This document shows positions 44,140 through 52,282 of a stretch of 64,000 bases of DNA, piece after piece; position 1 is the first letter of the stretch, and the number at the start of each line of letters is the position of its first letter. The position numbers and the translations under genes are program-made. This DNA comes from Amycolatopsis mongoliensis (lineage in GTDB: Bacteria; Actinomycetota; Actinomycetes; Mycobacteriales; Pseudonocardiaceae), in contig NZ_CP127295.1 in assembly GCF_030285665.1 (NCBI RefSeq), positions 1,612,001-1,676,000 on the forward strand, written 5' to 3'. The notes under the pieces are model-generated. The model had not been told where the DNA came from. It made no database searches and saw only the letters and a list, made by a program, of their open reading frames with translations.

Positions 44140-45831
44140 ATGTCCGTCACCACTCCTCCACGTCCGCCTGGCCCGCCCGGGCCCCCGCCTCCCGGCCGCC
44201 CGCCGGGCCCGCCGCCGCGGCCGGGGAGACCCGGTGGACCGGGTGGGCCGGGAGCCGTGCCGGGCGGACCCGGTGGCGTTCCCGGCGGACCCGGTGGTGG
44301 CCCTGGCGGACCCGGTGGACCCAGTGGTCCCGGCATGCCCCCGCGCGGTCCCGGTGGCCCCGGCCCCGGTCCCGGTGGACCCGGTGGACGCCCCGGCGGC
44401 CCTGGAGGCCCAGGCGGTGGCGGACCGGGTGGACCCGGTGGGCCTGGTGGCCCCGGTGGCGGCGGTCCCGGTGGACCCGGCGGCCCCGGTGGCGGCGGTC
44501 CCGGTGGACCCGGCGGCCCCGGTGGCGGTGGCCCCGGCGGTCCCCAGGGACCCGACGACAGCGGCCCCTCCACTCCCCCGCCCGGCGCGGTGCGGATGGC
44601 GCCCCCCGCGCGGCGCCGGTCCTCGGGTGTGAACCTCGGCCCGCTCCCCGTGGCGAACCTCGTCGTGCTCGAGGTCGGTCTCGCGATCGGGCTCGTGCTG
44701 CTCGCCATCGACATGTCGATGAAGTACATCGCGATCGGCGTCGTCGGCTTCGCCCTCATCGTCGCGCTGCTGCGCTGGCGCGGTCGCTGGTTCACCCAGT
44801 GGATCGGGCTGACGCTGCGCTACTCCTTCCGTTCGCACGACCGCGTCGCGGAGCCGCTGCCGCCGAGCACGGTCGAGGAGCTGGCCGCCGAAGAGACCAC
44901 CGTGACCGGCCCGGACGACGCCCGGGTGAACCTGCTCCGCATCGCCGTGCCGGACCTCGTGGTCGCGCACGGCGTCGACCACGAACGCCAGCAGGTCGGG
45001 CTCGCCTGGAACGACGGCACCTGGACGGCGGTGCTGCTCGTCGAACCGACACCGGCGCTGATCACCCAGGCCGGTGGCGCGCCGAGCCTGCCGCTGTCGG
45101 CGCTCGCCCCGTGCCTCGAAGACCGCGGTGTGGTCCTCGACTCCATCCAGATGATCTGGCACTGCTACCCGGGCAGCGCGGCGCTGCCGTCGGACTCGCC
45201 GGCGCTGAGCTCCTACATGGAGGTGCTCGGCCCGCTGCCCGCGGCGGCGCGGCGGACGACGTGGGTGGCGATCCGGCTGGACCCGAAGCGGTGCCCGGCG
45301 GCGATCCGGGAGCGCGGCGGCGGCGTCGTCGGCGCCCACCGCGCGCTGATCGGAGCGCTTTCGCGGGTGCGCAACGCGCTGGAATCGCAGGGCGTGCCGA
45401 CGCGGCCGCTCGACCCGGACGAGCTGCTGCGCGCCAGCATTTCGGCCGCGGAGCTCACGTCCGTCGCCGGCTCGCCGAGCAAGGTGACGCTGCAGGAGCG
45501 GTGGTCCGGCGTGACCGCGGCCGGCATCGGCCACGCGAGCTACGCGATCACCGGCTGGCCGAAGGGCAAGATCGCCGGCAGCCTGAACGCGCTGACGAGC
45601 GTCCGCGCGCTGTCGGCGACGCTCGCGATGTCGATTTCCCCCGCGTCCGACGAGGGCAAGATCGGCCTGCGCGGCGTGGTCCGGCTGAGCGCGCGCAACC
45701 CGCGTGAGCTCGACGCCGCCGACCAGCGGCTGCAGGGCCTGTCCGAGCGGCTGGACGTGCACCTGACGCCGCTGCGCGGGCTGCAGGTCTCCGCGTTCGC
45801 CGCGACGCTGCCGATCGGAGGCACAGCATGA
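44140..45831 (+). CDS. eccE: Type VII secretion protein EccE with collagen-like N-terminal tract
   Basis: EccE caps the outside of the ESX membrane complex. The 563-aa product has two membrane segments (about residues 170-212, LVVLEVGLAIGLVLLAIDMS and IAIGVVGFALIVALL) and a soluble EccE domain with ILVEPTPALITQ-like strands and RTTWVAIRLDP. The start at 44140 adds about 140 residues of almost pure Pro and Gly (repeated GGPGGPGG) before the first membrane span, an unusual extension that should be cytosolic. EccE is absent from M. tuberculosis ESX-4 but present in fuller ESX-4 loci. It overlaps the next gene by four bases (ATGA). Confidence 0.88.
   Translation: MSVTTPPRPPGPPGPPPPGRPPGPPPRPGRPGGPGGPGAVPGGPGGVPGGPGGGPGGPGGPSGPGMPPRGPGGPGPGPGGPGGRPGGPGGPGGGGPGGPGGPGGPGGGGPGGPGGPGGGGPGGPGGPGGGGPGGPQGPDDSGPSTPPPGAVRMAPPARRRSSGVNLGPLPVANLVVLEVGLAIGLVLLAIDMSMKYIAIGVVGFALIVALLRWRGRWFTQWIGLTLRYSFRSHDRVAEPLPPSTVEELAAEETTVTGPDDARVNLLRIAVPDLVVAHGVDHERQQVGLAWNDGTWTAVLLVEPTPALITQAGGAPSLPLSALAPCLEDRGVVLDSIQMIWHCYPGSAALPSDSPALSSYMEVLGPLPAAARRTTWVAIRLDPKRCPAAIRERGGGVVGAHRALIGALSRVRNALESQGVPTRPLDPDELLRASISAAELTSVAGSPSKVTLQERWSGVTAAGIGHASYAITGWPKGKIAGSLNALTSVRALSATLAMSISPASDEGKIGLRGVVRLSARNPRELDAADQRLQGLSERLDVHLTPLRGLQVSAFAATLPIGGTA
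44161..44560 (+). repeat. Gly/Pro collagen-like coding repeat in eccE
   Basis: About 400 bp of GGT/GGC/CCG/CCC-type codons encode a Pro- then Gly-Pro-rich tract made of GGPGG units. Exact subrepeats such as GGTGGCGGCGGTCCCGGTGG occur near 44455-44525. The tract is prone to slippage and recombination. Confidence 0.8.
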
Positions 45832-46547
45832 GTTCCCGCGTCCGTGATGCCGGGCAGAACACCGGGGTGGCGCCGGAGTTCACCGTGGACCCCGCGATGC
45901 TCGACGCGGTCAGCCCCTCCGGCGACCGGGGCGGCATCGTGCTCGGTTCGGGCCTCAAGGGTGAGCCGCTGACGATCTCGGCGCTGCGTTCGACGCCGAC
46001 GCGCATCGTGCTGGTGGGCGGGCTGTACCTCGCCCGCCAGGTGGCGATGCGCGCGATGGCGGTCGGTGCGTGGGTCGTGGTCGCGACCGGGCGCCCGACC
46101 GAGTGGCAGGTGCTGTCCCGGGCGGCCGGCAGCCGCGACGGCCGCCCGTCGCCGCTGGTGCAGATCAGGCGGTTGTCGCCGGTCGAGCTGCCGCGGCCGT
46201 CCGAAGACGCGCCGCTGCTGGTCGTGACCGACGGCGGCCCGACCCCGCAGGACCTGTTCCCGCCGCGGTCGCCCTGGCAGACGACGGTGTACGTGCTGCC
46301 CTACCTGCACCCCCAGGCGGGCGTGACGGCGAACGCGGCGGACCTGGTGCTGATGCAGCGCCTCCCGGCCGGGCAGGCCGAGCTGGCGGGCCGCATCTGG
46401 AACCTGCCGCCGCAGATGATGCGCCAGCTCACGATGTTGAAGGACGACCAGGTGGTGGCCCTGGGCCGCAACCTGTGGCGGCCGCTGCGGCTGGTGACGA
46501 CGGGCAAGGAGCAGCAGCTCCTGGGCCCGGTGCGCCGCGGCGACTGA
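45828..46547 (+). CDS. T7SS-locus protein coupled to eccE
   Basis: This 239-aa soluble protein has no signal peptide or clear membrane span. It has a Rossmann-like look: RIVLVGGLYLARQVAMRAMAVG, AWVVVATGRPTEW and LLVVTDGGPTPQDL, followed by WQTTVYVLPYLHPQ. No Walker A is seen. The ATG overlaps the eccE stop (ATGA), so the two are made together. Proteins of this kind follow eccE in Pseudonocardiaceae ESX loci, but the function is not known to me. It could be a cytosolic factor tied to EccE. It ends at a terminator hairpin. Confidence 0.7.
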   Translation: MSSRVRDAGQNTGVAPEFTVDPAMLDAVSPSGDRGGIVLGSGLKGEPLTISALRSTPTRIVLVGGLYLARQVAMRAMAVGAWVVVATGRPTEWQVLSRAAGSRDGRPSPLVQIRRLSPVELPRPSEDAPLLVVTDGGPTPQDLFPPRSPWQTTVYVLPYLHPQAGVTANAADLVLMQRLPAGQAELAGRIWNLPPQMMRQLTMLKDDQVVALGRNLWRPLRLVTTGKEQQLLGPVRRGD

Positions 46548-46565
46548 GTCGCTTCCGGACGAGCG

Positions 46566-46600
46566 AAAGCGGGTGGTTCCCTTCTGGAGCCACCCGCTTT
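46566..46600. terminator. Terminator of the eccE operon
   Basis: The 15-base arms (46566-46580, 46586-46600; AAAGCGGGTGG against CCACCCGCTTT at the base, one G-U pair) have a 5-nt loop and end in CTTTTCT on the plus strand. The stem abuts the stop codon of the convergent gene at 46602. Confidence 0.85.
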
Positions 46601-46601
46601 T

Positions 46602-46949
46602 CTACGCGTCCGGCTGGGACGCGCTGCAGATCCAGTTGCCGGAGGCGTTCTTCAGCAACCGCGGCGGCGTGTTCACGAAGTAGGCGTTGACCTGGCGATG
46701 TGGGCCATCGTGCCAGAGCGTTTGCTCATCCCAGGGGCCGTAACAGTCGGTGTAGTGGCTGCCGTTGTCCCAGTCCACGTGGATCAGCGCGAACGTATTG
46801 GCGCAGTGCCGATAGTGCGCGTCCATGCCCTGCGAGCTGTACCCGCACGGGAAATCGACCGGGGCCGCCGAAACGGTCGCGGGGGCGGCCAGCGCGACCC
46901 CCAAGGTGACAGCGACCCCCAGGACGGCCCGGCGCAGATTCGTCGACAT
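46602..46949 (-). CDS. Small secreted four-cysteine protein (DUF6355-like)
   Basis: This 115-aa precursor was set at the ATG at 46949 because GGGAGGGG precedes it and a signal peptide starts there (MSTNLRRAVLGVAVTLG, cleavage near VSAAP). The mature protein of about 87 residues has four cysteines (FPCGYSS, RHCANTF, TDCYGPW, WICSAS), compatible with two disulfides. Motifs such as the HCxxxxxxIxVD spacing and CYGPW recall the DUF6355 family of small actinobacterial exported proteins. The function is unknown. It lies alone between the ESX locus and truA. Confidence 0.75.
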   Translation of the reverse strand: MSTNLRRAVLGVAVTLGVALAAPATVSAAPVDFPCGYSSQGMDAHYRHCANTFALIHVDWDNGSHYTDCYGPWDEQTLWHDGPHRQVNAYFVNTPPRLLKNASGNWICSASQPDA

Positions 46950-47019
46950 GATCCCCTCCCGTGATCGATGAGCAAGATCATTCAAGGGTTTCCTACGCAC
47001 GCTGCCGGCGCACCCGGTT

Positions 47020-47919
47020 TCACTCGATCCGCTGACGGACGTTCCTCGTCTGCTCCGCCCGGGCCGCCAGCTCGGCGTCCGGCGGGTAGTCCACCGCGGT
47101 CAGGGTGAGGCCGTGCGCGGGGGCCACCGCGCTGTCACGAACGCCACTGGCCAGCACTTCCGCCGGCCAGGCACGCCCGCGCCGGCCGTCGCCCACCAGG
47201 AGCATGGCCCCGACCAGGCTGCGGACCATCGAATGGCAGAACGCGTCGGCCGACACCGCCACCTCCAGCAGGTGCTCGTCCACCCGCCGCCACTCCAGGC
47301 GCTGCAGCTCGCGGATCGTCGTGCCCGTGTCGCGCTGCTTGCAGTACGCCGCGAAGTCGTGCAGCCCCAGCAGGGACGACGCCGCCTCGTTCATCGCATC
47401 CGTCGACAGTGGACGGTTCCAGGCCAGCGTGTCGTGGCGGCGCAACGGGTCCACGCCCCACGGGGCATCGGACACCCGGTAGCGGTAGTGGCGGCGCACC
47501 GCCGAGAACCGCGCGTCGAACCCCTCAGGGGCGAGCCGGGCGCCCAGCACCCGGACGTCGCCGGGCAGGAGGCGGTTCCACCGGCCCGCCATGCGGGTCA
47601 GGTCGGGAATGCCCTCCGGAGAGACCGGGATCCGCCCGGAAGGAGCTGACAGCGGCACGACGTCGACGTGCACCACCTGGCCCGTCGCGTGCACCCCGGC
47701 GTCCGTGCGGCCCGCGACCACCACGGACTTGGGCACCGACGCCCCCGGCGGCTGCCGGTGCAACGCCTCTTCCAGGACACCCTGCACCGTGCGGCGCGAC
47801 GGCTGACGGGCCCAGCCCGAGAAGTCCGTGCCGTCGTAGGAGACGTCCAGGCGCAGACGAACGAGCCCGCCCTCCCCAGCGGGGGTGGCGGGCTCGTCCG
47901 GTACGGCTTCCGTCGTCAG
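47020..47919 (-). CDS. truA: tRNA pseudouridine(38-40) synthase, apparent CTG start
   Basis: TruA converts uridines 38-40 of the tRNA anticodon arm to pseudouridine. It shows [13 protein letters not shown], the catalytic Asp in [23 protein letters not shown], and the C-terminal [14 protein letters not shown]. No ATG, GTG or TTG occurs in frame between the rplQ stop and the conserved core. The likely start is a CTG at 47919 overlapping the rplQ stop (CTGA), with AGGA nine bases upstream, giving a 299-aa product beginning [13 protein letters not shown] at 47991 inside rplQ is the alternative. A strong hairpin (47861-47897) lies in the first codons. Confidence 0.9.
   Translation of the reverse strand: MTTEAVPDEPATPAGEGGLVRLRLDVSYDGTDFSGWARQPSRRTVQGVLEEALHRQPPGASVPKSVVVAGRTDAGVHATGQVVHVDVVPLSAPSGRIPVSPEGIPDLTRMAGRWNRLLPGDVRVLGARLAPEGFDARFSAVRRHYRYRVSDAPWGVDPLRRHDTLAWNRPLSTDAMNEAASSLLGLHDFAAYCKQRDTGTTIRELQRLEWRRVDEHLLEVAVSADAFCHSMVRSLVGAMLLVGDGRRGRAWPAEVLASGVRDSAVAPAHGLTLTAVDYPPDAELAARAEQTRNVRQRIE
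47861..47897 (-). terminator. Hairpin just past rplQ, inside the truA 5' coding region
   Basis: The 11-bp perfect arms (47861-47871, 47887-47897) enclose an inner run of C against G pairs, giving a stem of about 15 bp located 19 bases after the rplQ stop. There is no U-tract. It could attenuate truA or protect the 3' end of the alpha-operon mRNA. Confidence 0.6.
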
Positions 47920-48590
47920 GACTCGTCGTCCTGCTGCGACGGCGGCAGCGAGAAGCCAGCGGCTTCGGCAGCCTCGGCGGAGGCGAACCACACCTCGGCC
48001 TTGGTCTGCTCGTAGTACGGGCTTTCCTCGGTGTGGTAGTACTTCGACTCGTCGTTGCCCTTGATCGGGAAGCCCTCGGGCTGCGTCCCGTCCTCGAGCG
48101 CGGCGTGGCTGCCCTCGCCGTAGGGAGCCTCCGAAGCGGCTTCCTCGGTGGCGGGCGCCTCGACGGCGGCGGCCTTCTTCTCGTCCTTGGCGAACTTGGT
48201 CTTGCGCGCGCGCTCGGCCTCGCTCGTCACGGTCTTCTCGGGCACCAGTTCGATGACCGCCATCTTGGCGTTGTCGCCCTTGCGCGGCATCGTCTTGGTG
48301 ATGCGGGTGTAGCCACCGTCGCGCTCCGCGAAGTGCGGACCGATCTCGGCGAACAGCTTGTGGACGACGTCCTTGTCACGGACGACGCGCTGCACCTGAC
48401 GGCGGTTGTGCAGGTCGCCCCGCTTCGCCTTGGTGATCAGCTTCTCGGCCAGCGGGCGGACCCGCTTCGCCTTCGCCTCGGTCGTCGTGATCTTGCCGTG
48501 CTCGAACAGCTGCGTGGCCAAGTTGGCCAGGATCAGCCGCTCGTGCGCGGACGACCCGCCGAGCCGGGCTCCCTTGGTAGGGGTGGGCAT
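47916..48590 (-). CDS. rplQ: 50S ribosomal protein L17 with C-terminal sunset-like domain
   Basis: L17 lines the peptide exit region. Residues 1-125 of the 224-aa product are the standard L17 ([42 protein letters not shown]). Then a charged linker ([21 protein letters not shown]) leads to a C-terminal block, [19 protein letters not shown] followed by [18 protein letters not shown]. This block resembles the small sunset domain found at the end of many actinobacterial proteins; E. coli L17 is only 127 aa. It is the last ribosomal gene of the alpha operon and overlaps the truA start. Confidence 0.94.
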   Translation of the reverse strand: MPTPTKGARLGGSSAHERLILANLATQLFEHGKITTTEAKAKRVRPLAEKLITKAKRGDLHNRRQVQRVVRDKDVVHKLFAEIGPHFAERDGGYTRITKTMPRKGDNAKMAVIELVPEKTVTSEAERARKTKFAKDEKKAAAVEAPATEEAASEAPYGEGSHAALEDGTQPEGFPIKGNDESKYYHTEESPYYEQTKAEVWFASAEAAEAAGFSLPPSQQDDES

Positions 48591-48631
48591 TGGTTCTCCT
48601 AGTTCAGCTCACAGCGTCCAGGCACACGGCC

Positions 48632-49702
48632 TCAGAGCTGCTCGGTCTCTGCGTAGTCCTGGCCATCGTCGTGGCCGTCCGAAATCCCGTCGGCGATGCC
48701 ACCGACACCCTCCGACCAGCCTTCACCGTCGTAGCTGGCGGCAGCCGCGGTCGGGTCGAACCCGGGCGGGCTGTCCTTCAGCGCGAGGCCGAGGCCGACG
48801 AGCTTGAGCTTGACCTCGTCGATCGACTTGGCGCCGAAGTTGCGGATGTCGAGCAGATCCGCCTCGCTGCGCGAGACCAGCTCGCCCACCGTGTGGATGC
48901 CCTCGCGCTTGAGGCAGTTGTACGACCGGACGGTGAGGTCCAGGTCCTCGATCGGCATCGCGTAGGCGGCGATGGTGTCCGCCTCCTGCGGCGACGGGCC
49001 GATCTCGATGCCCTCGGCGTCGACGTTCAGCTCGCGGGCGAGACCGAACAGCTCCACCAGCGTCTTGCCGGCCGACGCGACCGCGTCGCGCGGCGTGATC
49101 GACGGCTTGGTCTCGACGTCCAGGATCAGCTTGTCGAAGTCGGTGCGCTGCTCGACACGGGTGGCCTCGACCTTGTACGTCACCTTGAGCACCGGCGAGT
49201 AGATCGAGTCGACCGGGATCCGGCCGATCTCCGCGCCCGCCTGCTTGTTCTGCAGGGCCGGAACGTAACCGCGGCCGCGCTCGACGACGAGCTCGATCTC
49301 GAGCTTGCCCTTGCCGTTCAGCGACGCGATGTGCAGGTCCGGGTTGTGCACGGTGACACCCGCCGGCGGCACGATGTCGGCCGCCGTGACCTCACCGGGG
49401 CCCTGCTTGCGCAGGTACATGGTGACCGGCTCGTCCTCTTCCGAGGACACCACGAGCTCCTTGAGGTTCAGGATGATGTCGGTGACGTCTTCCTTCACCC
49501 CGGGAACGGTGGTGAACTCGTGCAGCACGCCGTCGATGCGGATGCTCGTCACGGCCGCGCCCGGGATGGACGACAGCAGCGTACGACGCAGCGAGTTGCC
49601 GAGCGTGTAGCCGAAGCCGGGCTCCAGCGGTTCGATGGTGAACCGGGAGCGGGTCTCGTTGACCGTCTCTTCGCCGAGAGCCGGCCGCTGGGAAATCAGC
49701 AT
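48632..49702 (-). CDS. rpoA: RNA polymerase alpha subunit
   Basis: The alpha subunit dimerises to nucleate RNA polymerase and contacts UP elements and activators. The 356-aa product has the N-terminal assembly domain ([20 protein letters not shown], the hallmark block), and the C-terminal domain with [18 protein letters not shown] and [19 protein letters not shown], followed by an acidic tail. Length and order are standard for actinobacteria. It lies between rpsD and rplQ. Confidence 0.98.
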   Translation of the reverse strand: MLISQRPALGEETVNETRSRFTIEPLEPGFGYTLGNSLRRTLLSSIPGAAVTSIRIDGVLHEFTTVPGVKEDVTDIILNLKELVVSSEEDEPVTMYLRKQGPGEVTAADIVPPAGVTVHNPDLHIASLNGKGKLEIELVVERGRGYVPALQNKQAGAEIGRIPVDSIYSPVLKVTYKVEATRVEQRTDFDKLILDVETKPSITPRDAVASAGKTLVELFGLARELNVDAEGIEIGPSPQEADTIAAYAMPIEDLDLTVRSYNCLKREGIHTVGELVSRSEADLLDIRNFGAKSIDEVKLKLVGLGLALKDSPPGFDPTAAAASYDGEGWSEGVGGIADGISDGHDDGQDYAETEQL

Positions 49703-49758
49703 TTCTTCCTAATTCCTTTCCAGACGACGCCCGCCATATGACGTCGAAGGGATGGCGC

Positions 49759-49787
49759 GGCGGCGGCGCACCTGTCGCGCCGCCGCC
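49759..49787 (-). other. Intercistronic hairpin rpsD-rpoA
   Basis: Perfect 11-bp GC-only arms (49759-49769, 49777-49787) with a 7-nt loop lie 19 bp past the rpsD stop. There is no U-tract. It may set the relative levels of rpsD and rpoA by processing or attenuation. Confidence 0.6.
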
Positions 49788-49805
49788 TTGTCCGACGGTG
49801 CCGGA

Positions 49806-50411
49806 CTACTTCGAGTAGAGCTCGACGATCAGCTGTTCCTGAACCGGAACGTCGATCTGCGCACGCTCCGGCAGCTGGTGGACCAGCACGCGGAGGTTGG
49901 ACTGGACGACCTGCAGCCACGCCGGGATCGGGCGGTCGCCGTAGGACTCCTTGGCCACGACGAAGGGCAGCATCGAGAACGACTTCGGCCGCACGTCGAT
50001 GATGTCCCACTTCGAGACCTGGAACGACGGGACGTTGACCTTGACGCCGTTGACCAGGAAGTGGCCGTGGCTCACCAGCTGACGCGCCTGACGGCGGGTG
50101 CGGGCGATGCCGGCGCGGTAGATCACGTTGTCCAGGCGGGACTCGAGGATCTGGAGCAGGTTCTCACCGGTCTTGCCCGGACGCCGGACGGCTTCCTTGT
50201 AGTACCGGACGAACTGACGCTCGAGAACGCCGTAGGTGTAGCGAGCCTTCTGCTTCTCCTGCGACTGCAGGAGGTACTCGGACTCCTTGATGCGCCCGCG
50301 GCCGTGCTGGCCCGGCGGGTAGGGGCGACGCTCGAAAGCCTGGTCGCCGCCGATGAGGTCAACCTTGAGGCGACGCGAAATACGCGTCGCGGGGCCGGTG
50401 TAACGAGCCAT
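49806..50411 (-). CDS. rpsD: 30S ribosomal protein S4
   Basis: S4 initiates 30S assembly on 16S rRNA. The 201-aa product has the N-terminal region ARYTGPATRISRRLKVDL, the S4 RNA-binding domain RLDNVIYRAGIARTRRQARQ followed by LVSHGHFLVNGVKVNVPS, and the C-terminal VPVQEQLIVELYSK. The zinc-binding cysteines of some S4 proteins are absent (a C-minus form). In many bacteria S4 represses its own operon. Confidence 0.97.
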   Translation of the reverse strand: MARYTGPATRISRRLKVDLIGGDQAFERRPYPPGQHGRGRIKESEYLLQSQEKQKARYTYGVLERQFVRYYKEAVRRPGKTGENLLQILESRLDNVIYRAGIARTRRQARQLVSHGHFLVNGVKVNVPSFQVSKWDIIDVRPKSFSMLPFVVAKESYGDRPIPAWLQVVQSNLRVLVHQLPERAQIDVPVQEQLIVELYSK

Positions 50412-50434
50412 TTCTTCTTACTCCTCCCCGTTCC

Positions 50435-50842
50435 TCAGACCCGGCGCCGCTTGGGCGGGCGGCAGCCGTTGTGAGGCTGCGGGGTCACGTCCTGGATGGT
50501 GCCGACCTCGAGGCCGGCCGCCTGCAGCGAGCGGATCGCCGTCTCGCGGCCCGAACCCGGGCCCTTCACGAAGACGTCGACCTTCTTCATGCCGTGCTCG
50601 GCGGCCTTGCGGGCAGCGTTCTCGGCGGCCATCTGCGCGGCGAACGGGGTGGACTTGCGCGAGCCCTTGAAGCCCACGTGACCACTCGACGCCCACGCGA
50701 TCACGGCACCGGTCGGGTCCGTGATCGAGACGATGGTGTTGTTGAAGGTGCTCTTGATGTGCGCGTGACCGTGCGCGACATTCTTCTTTTCCTTGCGGCG
50801 GACCTTCTTGGCCCCCGCCGCAGTACGAGACTTCGGTGGCAT
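50435..50842 (-). CDS. rpsK: 30S ribosomal protein S11
   Basis: S11 lies on the platform of the small subunit. The 135-aa product has the conserved [18 protein letters not shown], the RNA-contacting [20 protein letters not shown], and the C-terminal [18 protein letters not shown]. It is preceded by an AGGAGA ribosome site, which overlaps the region just after the stop of the 61-aa ORF. rpsD follows 23 bp downstream. Confidence 0.98.
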   Translation of the reverse strand: MPPKSRTAAGAKKVRRKEKKNVAHGHAHIKSTFNNTIVSITDPTGAVIAWASSGHVGFKGSRKSTPFAAQMAAENAARKAAEHGMKKVDVFVKGPGSGRETAIRSLQAAGLEVGTIQDVTPQPHNGCRPPKRRRV

Positions 50843-50860
50843 GTTCTGAGGGTTCTCCTG

Positions 50861-51046
50861 TTAGCGCGCGTTCTCTTGGTGAGCGGCGACCGCTTCGGCC
50901 TGTCCGCGCCGGATGATCGAACCGGCGTCGGTGTACAGGTTGCGGAGCGCCATCGGGCGGGCGTAGAGCGCCTTGGGCGAAACGCAAGCCGTGCCGCGGC
51001 GCTGGACGCCGCCCATCTGCACGACCTTCTTGCCCTGGACGCTCAC
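50861..51046 (-). CDS. Unrecognised 61-aa protein between rpsM and rpsK
   Basis: A GTG at 51046 overlaps the rpsM stop in the coupling pattern GTGA and opens a 62-codon frame ending TAA, 18 bp before rpsK. It fills an otherwise unexplained 197-bp gap. Only seven of 61 sense codons end in A or T (about 89 percent GC at third positions), the bias of real genes here. The product starts [18 protein letters not shown], has one cysteine ([14 protein letters not shown]), and continues [17 protein letters not shown] and [11 protein letters not shown]. It is basic and has no signal peptide or membrane span. I do not recognise a family; a ribosome-associated or lineage-specific small protein is possible. 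Confidence 0.65.
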   Translation of the reverse strand: MSVQGKKVVQMGGVQRRGTACVSPKALYARPMALRNLYTDAGSIIRRGQAEAVAAHQENAR

Positions 51047-51423
51047 TTCTTGCCAGCCTTCTTCTTGCCGGCGACCGTCTTCTTCGGACCCTTGCGGGTA
51101 CGGGCGTTGGTCTTCGTGCGCTGACCGCGGACGGGAAGTCCGCGACGCCACCGAAGGCCCTCGTAGCACCCGATCTCGATCTTCCGACGGATGTCGGCGT
51201 TCACCTCGCGGCGAAGGTCACCCTCGACCTTGAAGTTCTCTTCGATGTAGACACGCAGTTTCGCGAGGTCGTCATCGCTGAGGTCTTTGACGCGGGTGTC
51301 CGCGTTGAGCTCGGCAGCCTTGATGAGCTGCTTCGAGCGGGTACGGCCGATGCCGTAGATGTACGTAAGCGCGATCTCCAACCGCTTTTCGCGGGGGAGG
51401 TCTACGCCAGCGAGTCGTGCCAT
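51043..51423 (-). CDS. rpsM: 30S ribosomal protein S13
   Basis: S13 sits in the subunit head and contacts P-site tRNA and the B1 bridges. The 126-aa product starts [20 protein letters not shown], has [14 protein letters not shown] and [20 protein letters not shown], and ends with the basic tail [12 protein letters not shown]. Its stop overlaps the GTG of the 61-aa ORF. The 206-bp gap to rpmJ holds a hairpin at 51554-51575. Confidence 0.98.
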   Translation of the reverse strand: MARLAGVDLPREKRLEIALTYIYGIGRTRSKQLIKAAELNADTRVKDLSDDDLAKLRVYIEENFKVEGDLRREVNADIRRKIEIGCYEGLRWRRGLPVRGQRTKTNARTRKGPKKTVAGKKKAGKK

Positions 51424-51553
51424 TGGCGTTGATGCTCCTTCATAGGTTTCCTCTTCAGGTCTGCTCCCCGTCCGGTTCCGGGACCGACTCGCCTGTCGTG
51501 CCCTCGGCTTGCGCTTCGGGTGTCCCGGCCCCGGCCTGAAGTCCGGGGGTGAA

Positions 51554-51575
51554 CCGGGCCACTCGCGTGGCCCGG
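51554..51575 (-). other. Hairpin in the rpmJ-rpsM spacer
   Basis: Perfect 9-bp arms (CCGGGCCAC, GTGGCCCGG) surround a TCGC tetraloop, in a 206-bp intercistronic stretch (51424-51629) with no gene. It lies 55-76 bp downstream of the rpmJ stop. It is a possible processing, attenuation or S4-type autoregulatory site. Confidence 0.5.
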
Positions 51576-51629
51576 CAGGTGCGGGGAGGGTGTGTAGCCG
51601 TCAATCCACTCTGGTTCGAGTGCGAGTGA

Positions 51630-51743
51630 TCAGCCCTGCCGCTGCTTGTGCCGCAGGTTCTCGCAGATCACCATGATCCGGCCGTGACGGCGGATCACCT
51701 TGCACTTGTCGCAGATCTTCTTGACGCTCGGCTGGACCTTCAC
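51630..51743 (-). CDS. rpmJ: 50S ribosomal protein L36, zinc-binding form
   Basis: This is a 37-aa ribosomal protein. The GTG at 51743 with a GGAG site upstream gives [20 protein letters not shown] and then [17 protein letters not shown]. Cys11, Cys14, Cys27 and His32 are the zinc ligands of the C-plus form. It lies between infA and rpsM, as in most bacteria. Confidence 0.97.
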   Translation of the reverse strand: MKVQPSVKKICDKCKVIRRHGRIMVICENLRHKQRQG

Positions 51744-51780
51744 GTCTTCTGCTCTCCTGCTTCTGAGCTGCTCTTCGTGA

Positions 51781-52002
51781 TCACTTGTAGCGGTAGACGA
51801 TGCGACCACGAGAGAGGTCGTAGGGCGAGAGCTCCACGACAACCCTGTCCTCCGGCAGGATGCGGATGTAGTGCTGCCGCATCTTGCCGCTGATGTGTGC
51901 CAGGACCTTGTGGCCGTTCTCCAACTCGACGCGGAACATCGCGTTGGGGAGCGGCTCGACTACGCGGCCTTCGACCTCGATGGCCCCGTCTTTCTTCGCC
52001 AT
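51781..52002 (-). CDS. infA: Translation initiation factor IF-1
   Basis: IF-1 occupies the ribosomal A site during initiation. This 73-aa OB-fold protein starts [20 protein letters not shown] and has [20 protein letters not shown] and [19 protein letters not shown], nearly identical to other actinobacterial IF-1. The ATG at 52002 has GGAGG two bases upstream, a short spacing. It heads the alpha operon infA-rpmJ-rpsM-rpsK-rpsD-rpoA-rplQ. The 280-bp region upstream (52003-52282) should carry its promoter; no confident boxes were found. Confidence 0.98.
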   Translation of the reverse strand: MAKKDGAIEVEGRVVEPLPNAMFRVELENGHKVLAHISGKMRQHYIRILPEDRVVVELSPYDLSRGRIVYRYK

Positions 52003-52200
52003 GTCCTCCGCATTTCCTGTCGCATACAGCCTTGTCGGCACTGTCTGTCGCCACACCTGTGATCAACTGCGAGCACTAGTGCTGGTTGGGTGGTGCGTCG
52101 GCACACTCGTGCCCGAGTCCCAAGACCGTGAATTCACGAGCGCGCAGGATCCGGGCGCGATAAGTGCGCCGACTTGACAGTGTACGCAACCCGTGTCGCG

Positions 52201-52217
52201 ACCCCCAAACTGGGGGT
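52201..52217 (-). terminator. Short hairpin downstream of map
   Basis: ACCCCCA and TGGGGGT (7 bp each) surround a 3-nt loop, 66 bp after the map stop and before the infA leader. It may end the secY-adk-map transcript; no U-tract is present. Confidence 0.35.
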
Positions 52218-52282
52218 AACCATGCTAGGAGAACGCGCAGGTGCACGTGACCTCGATCACCACGGACGGGTGAATGCGCAGG

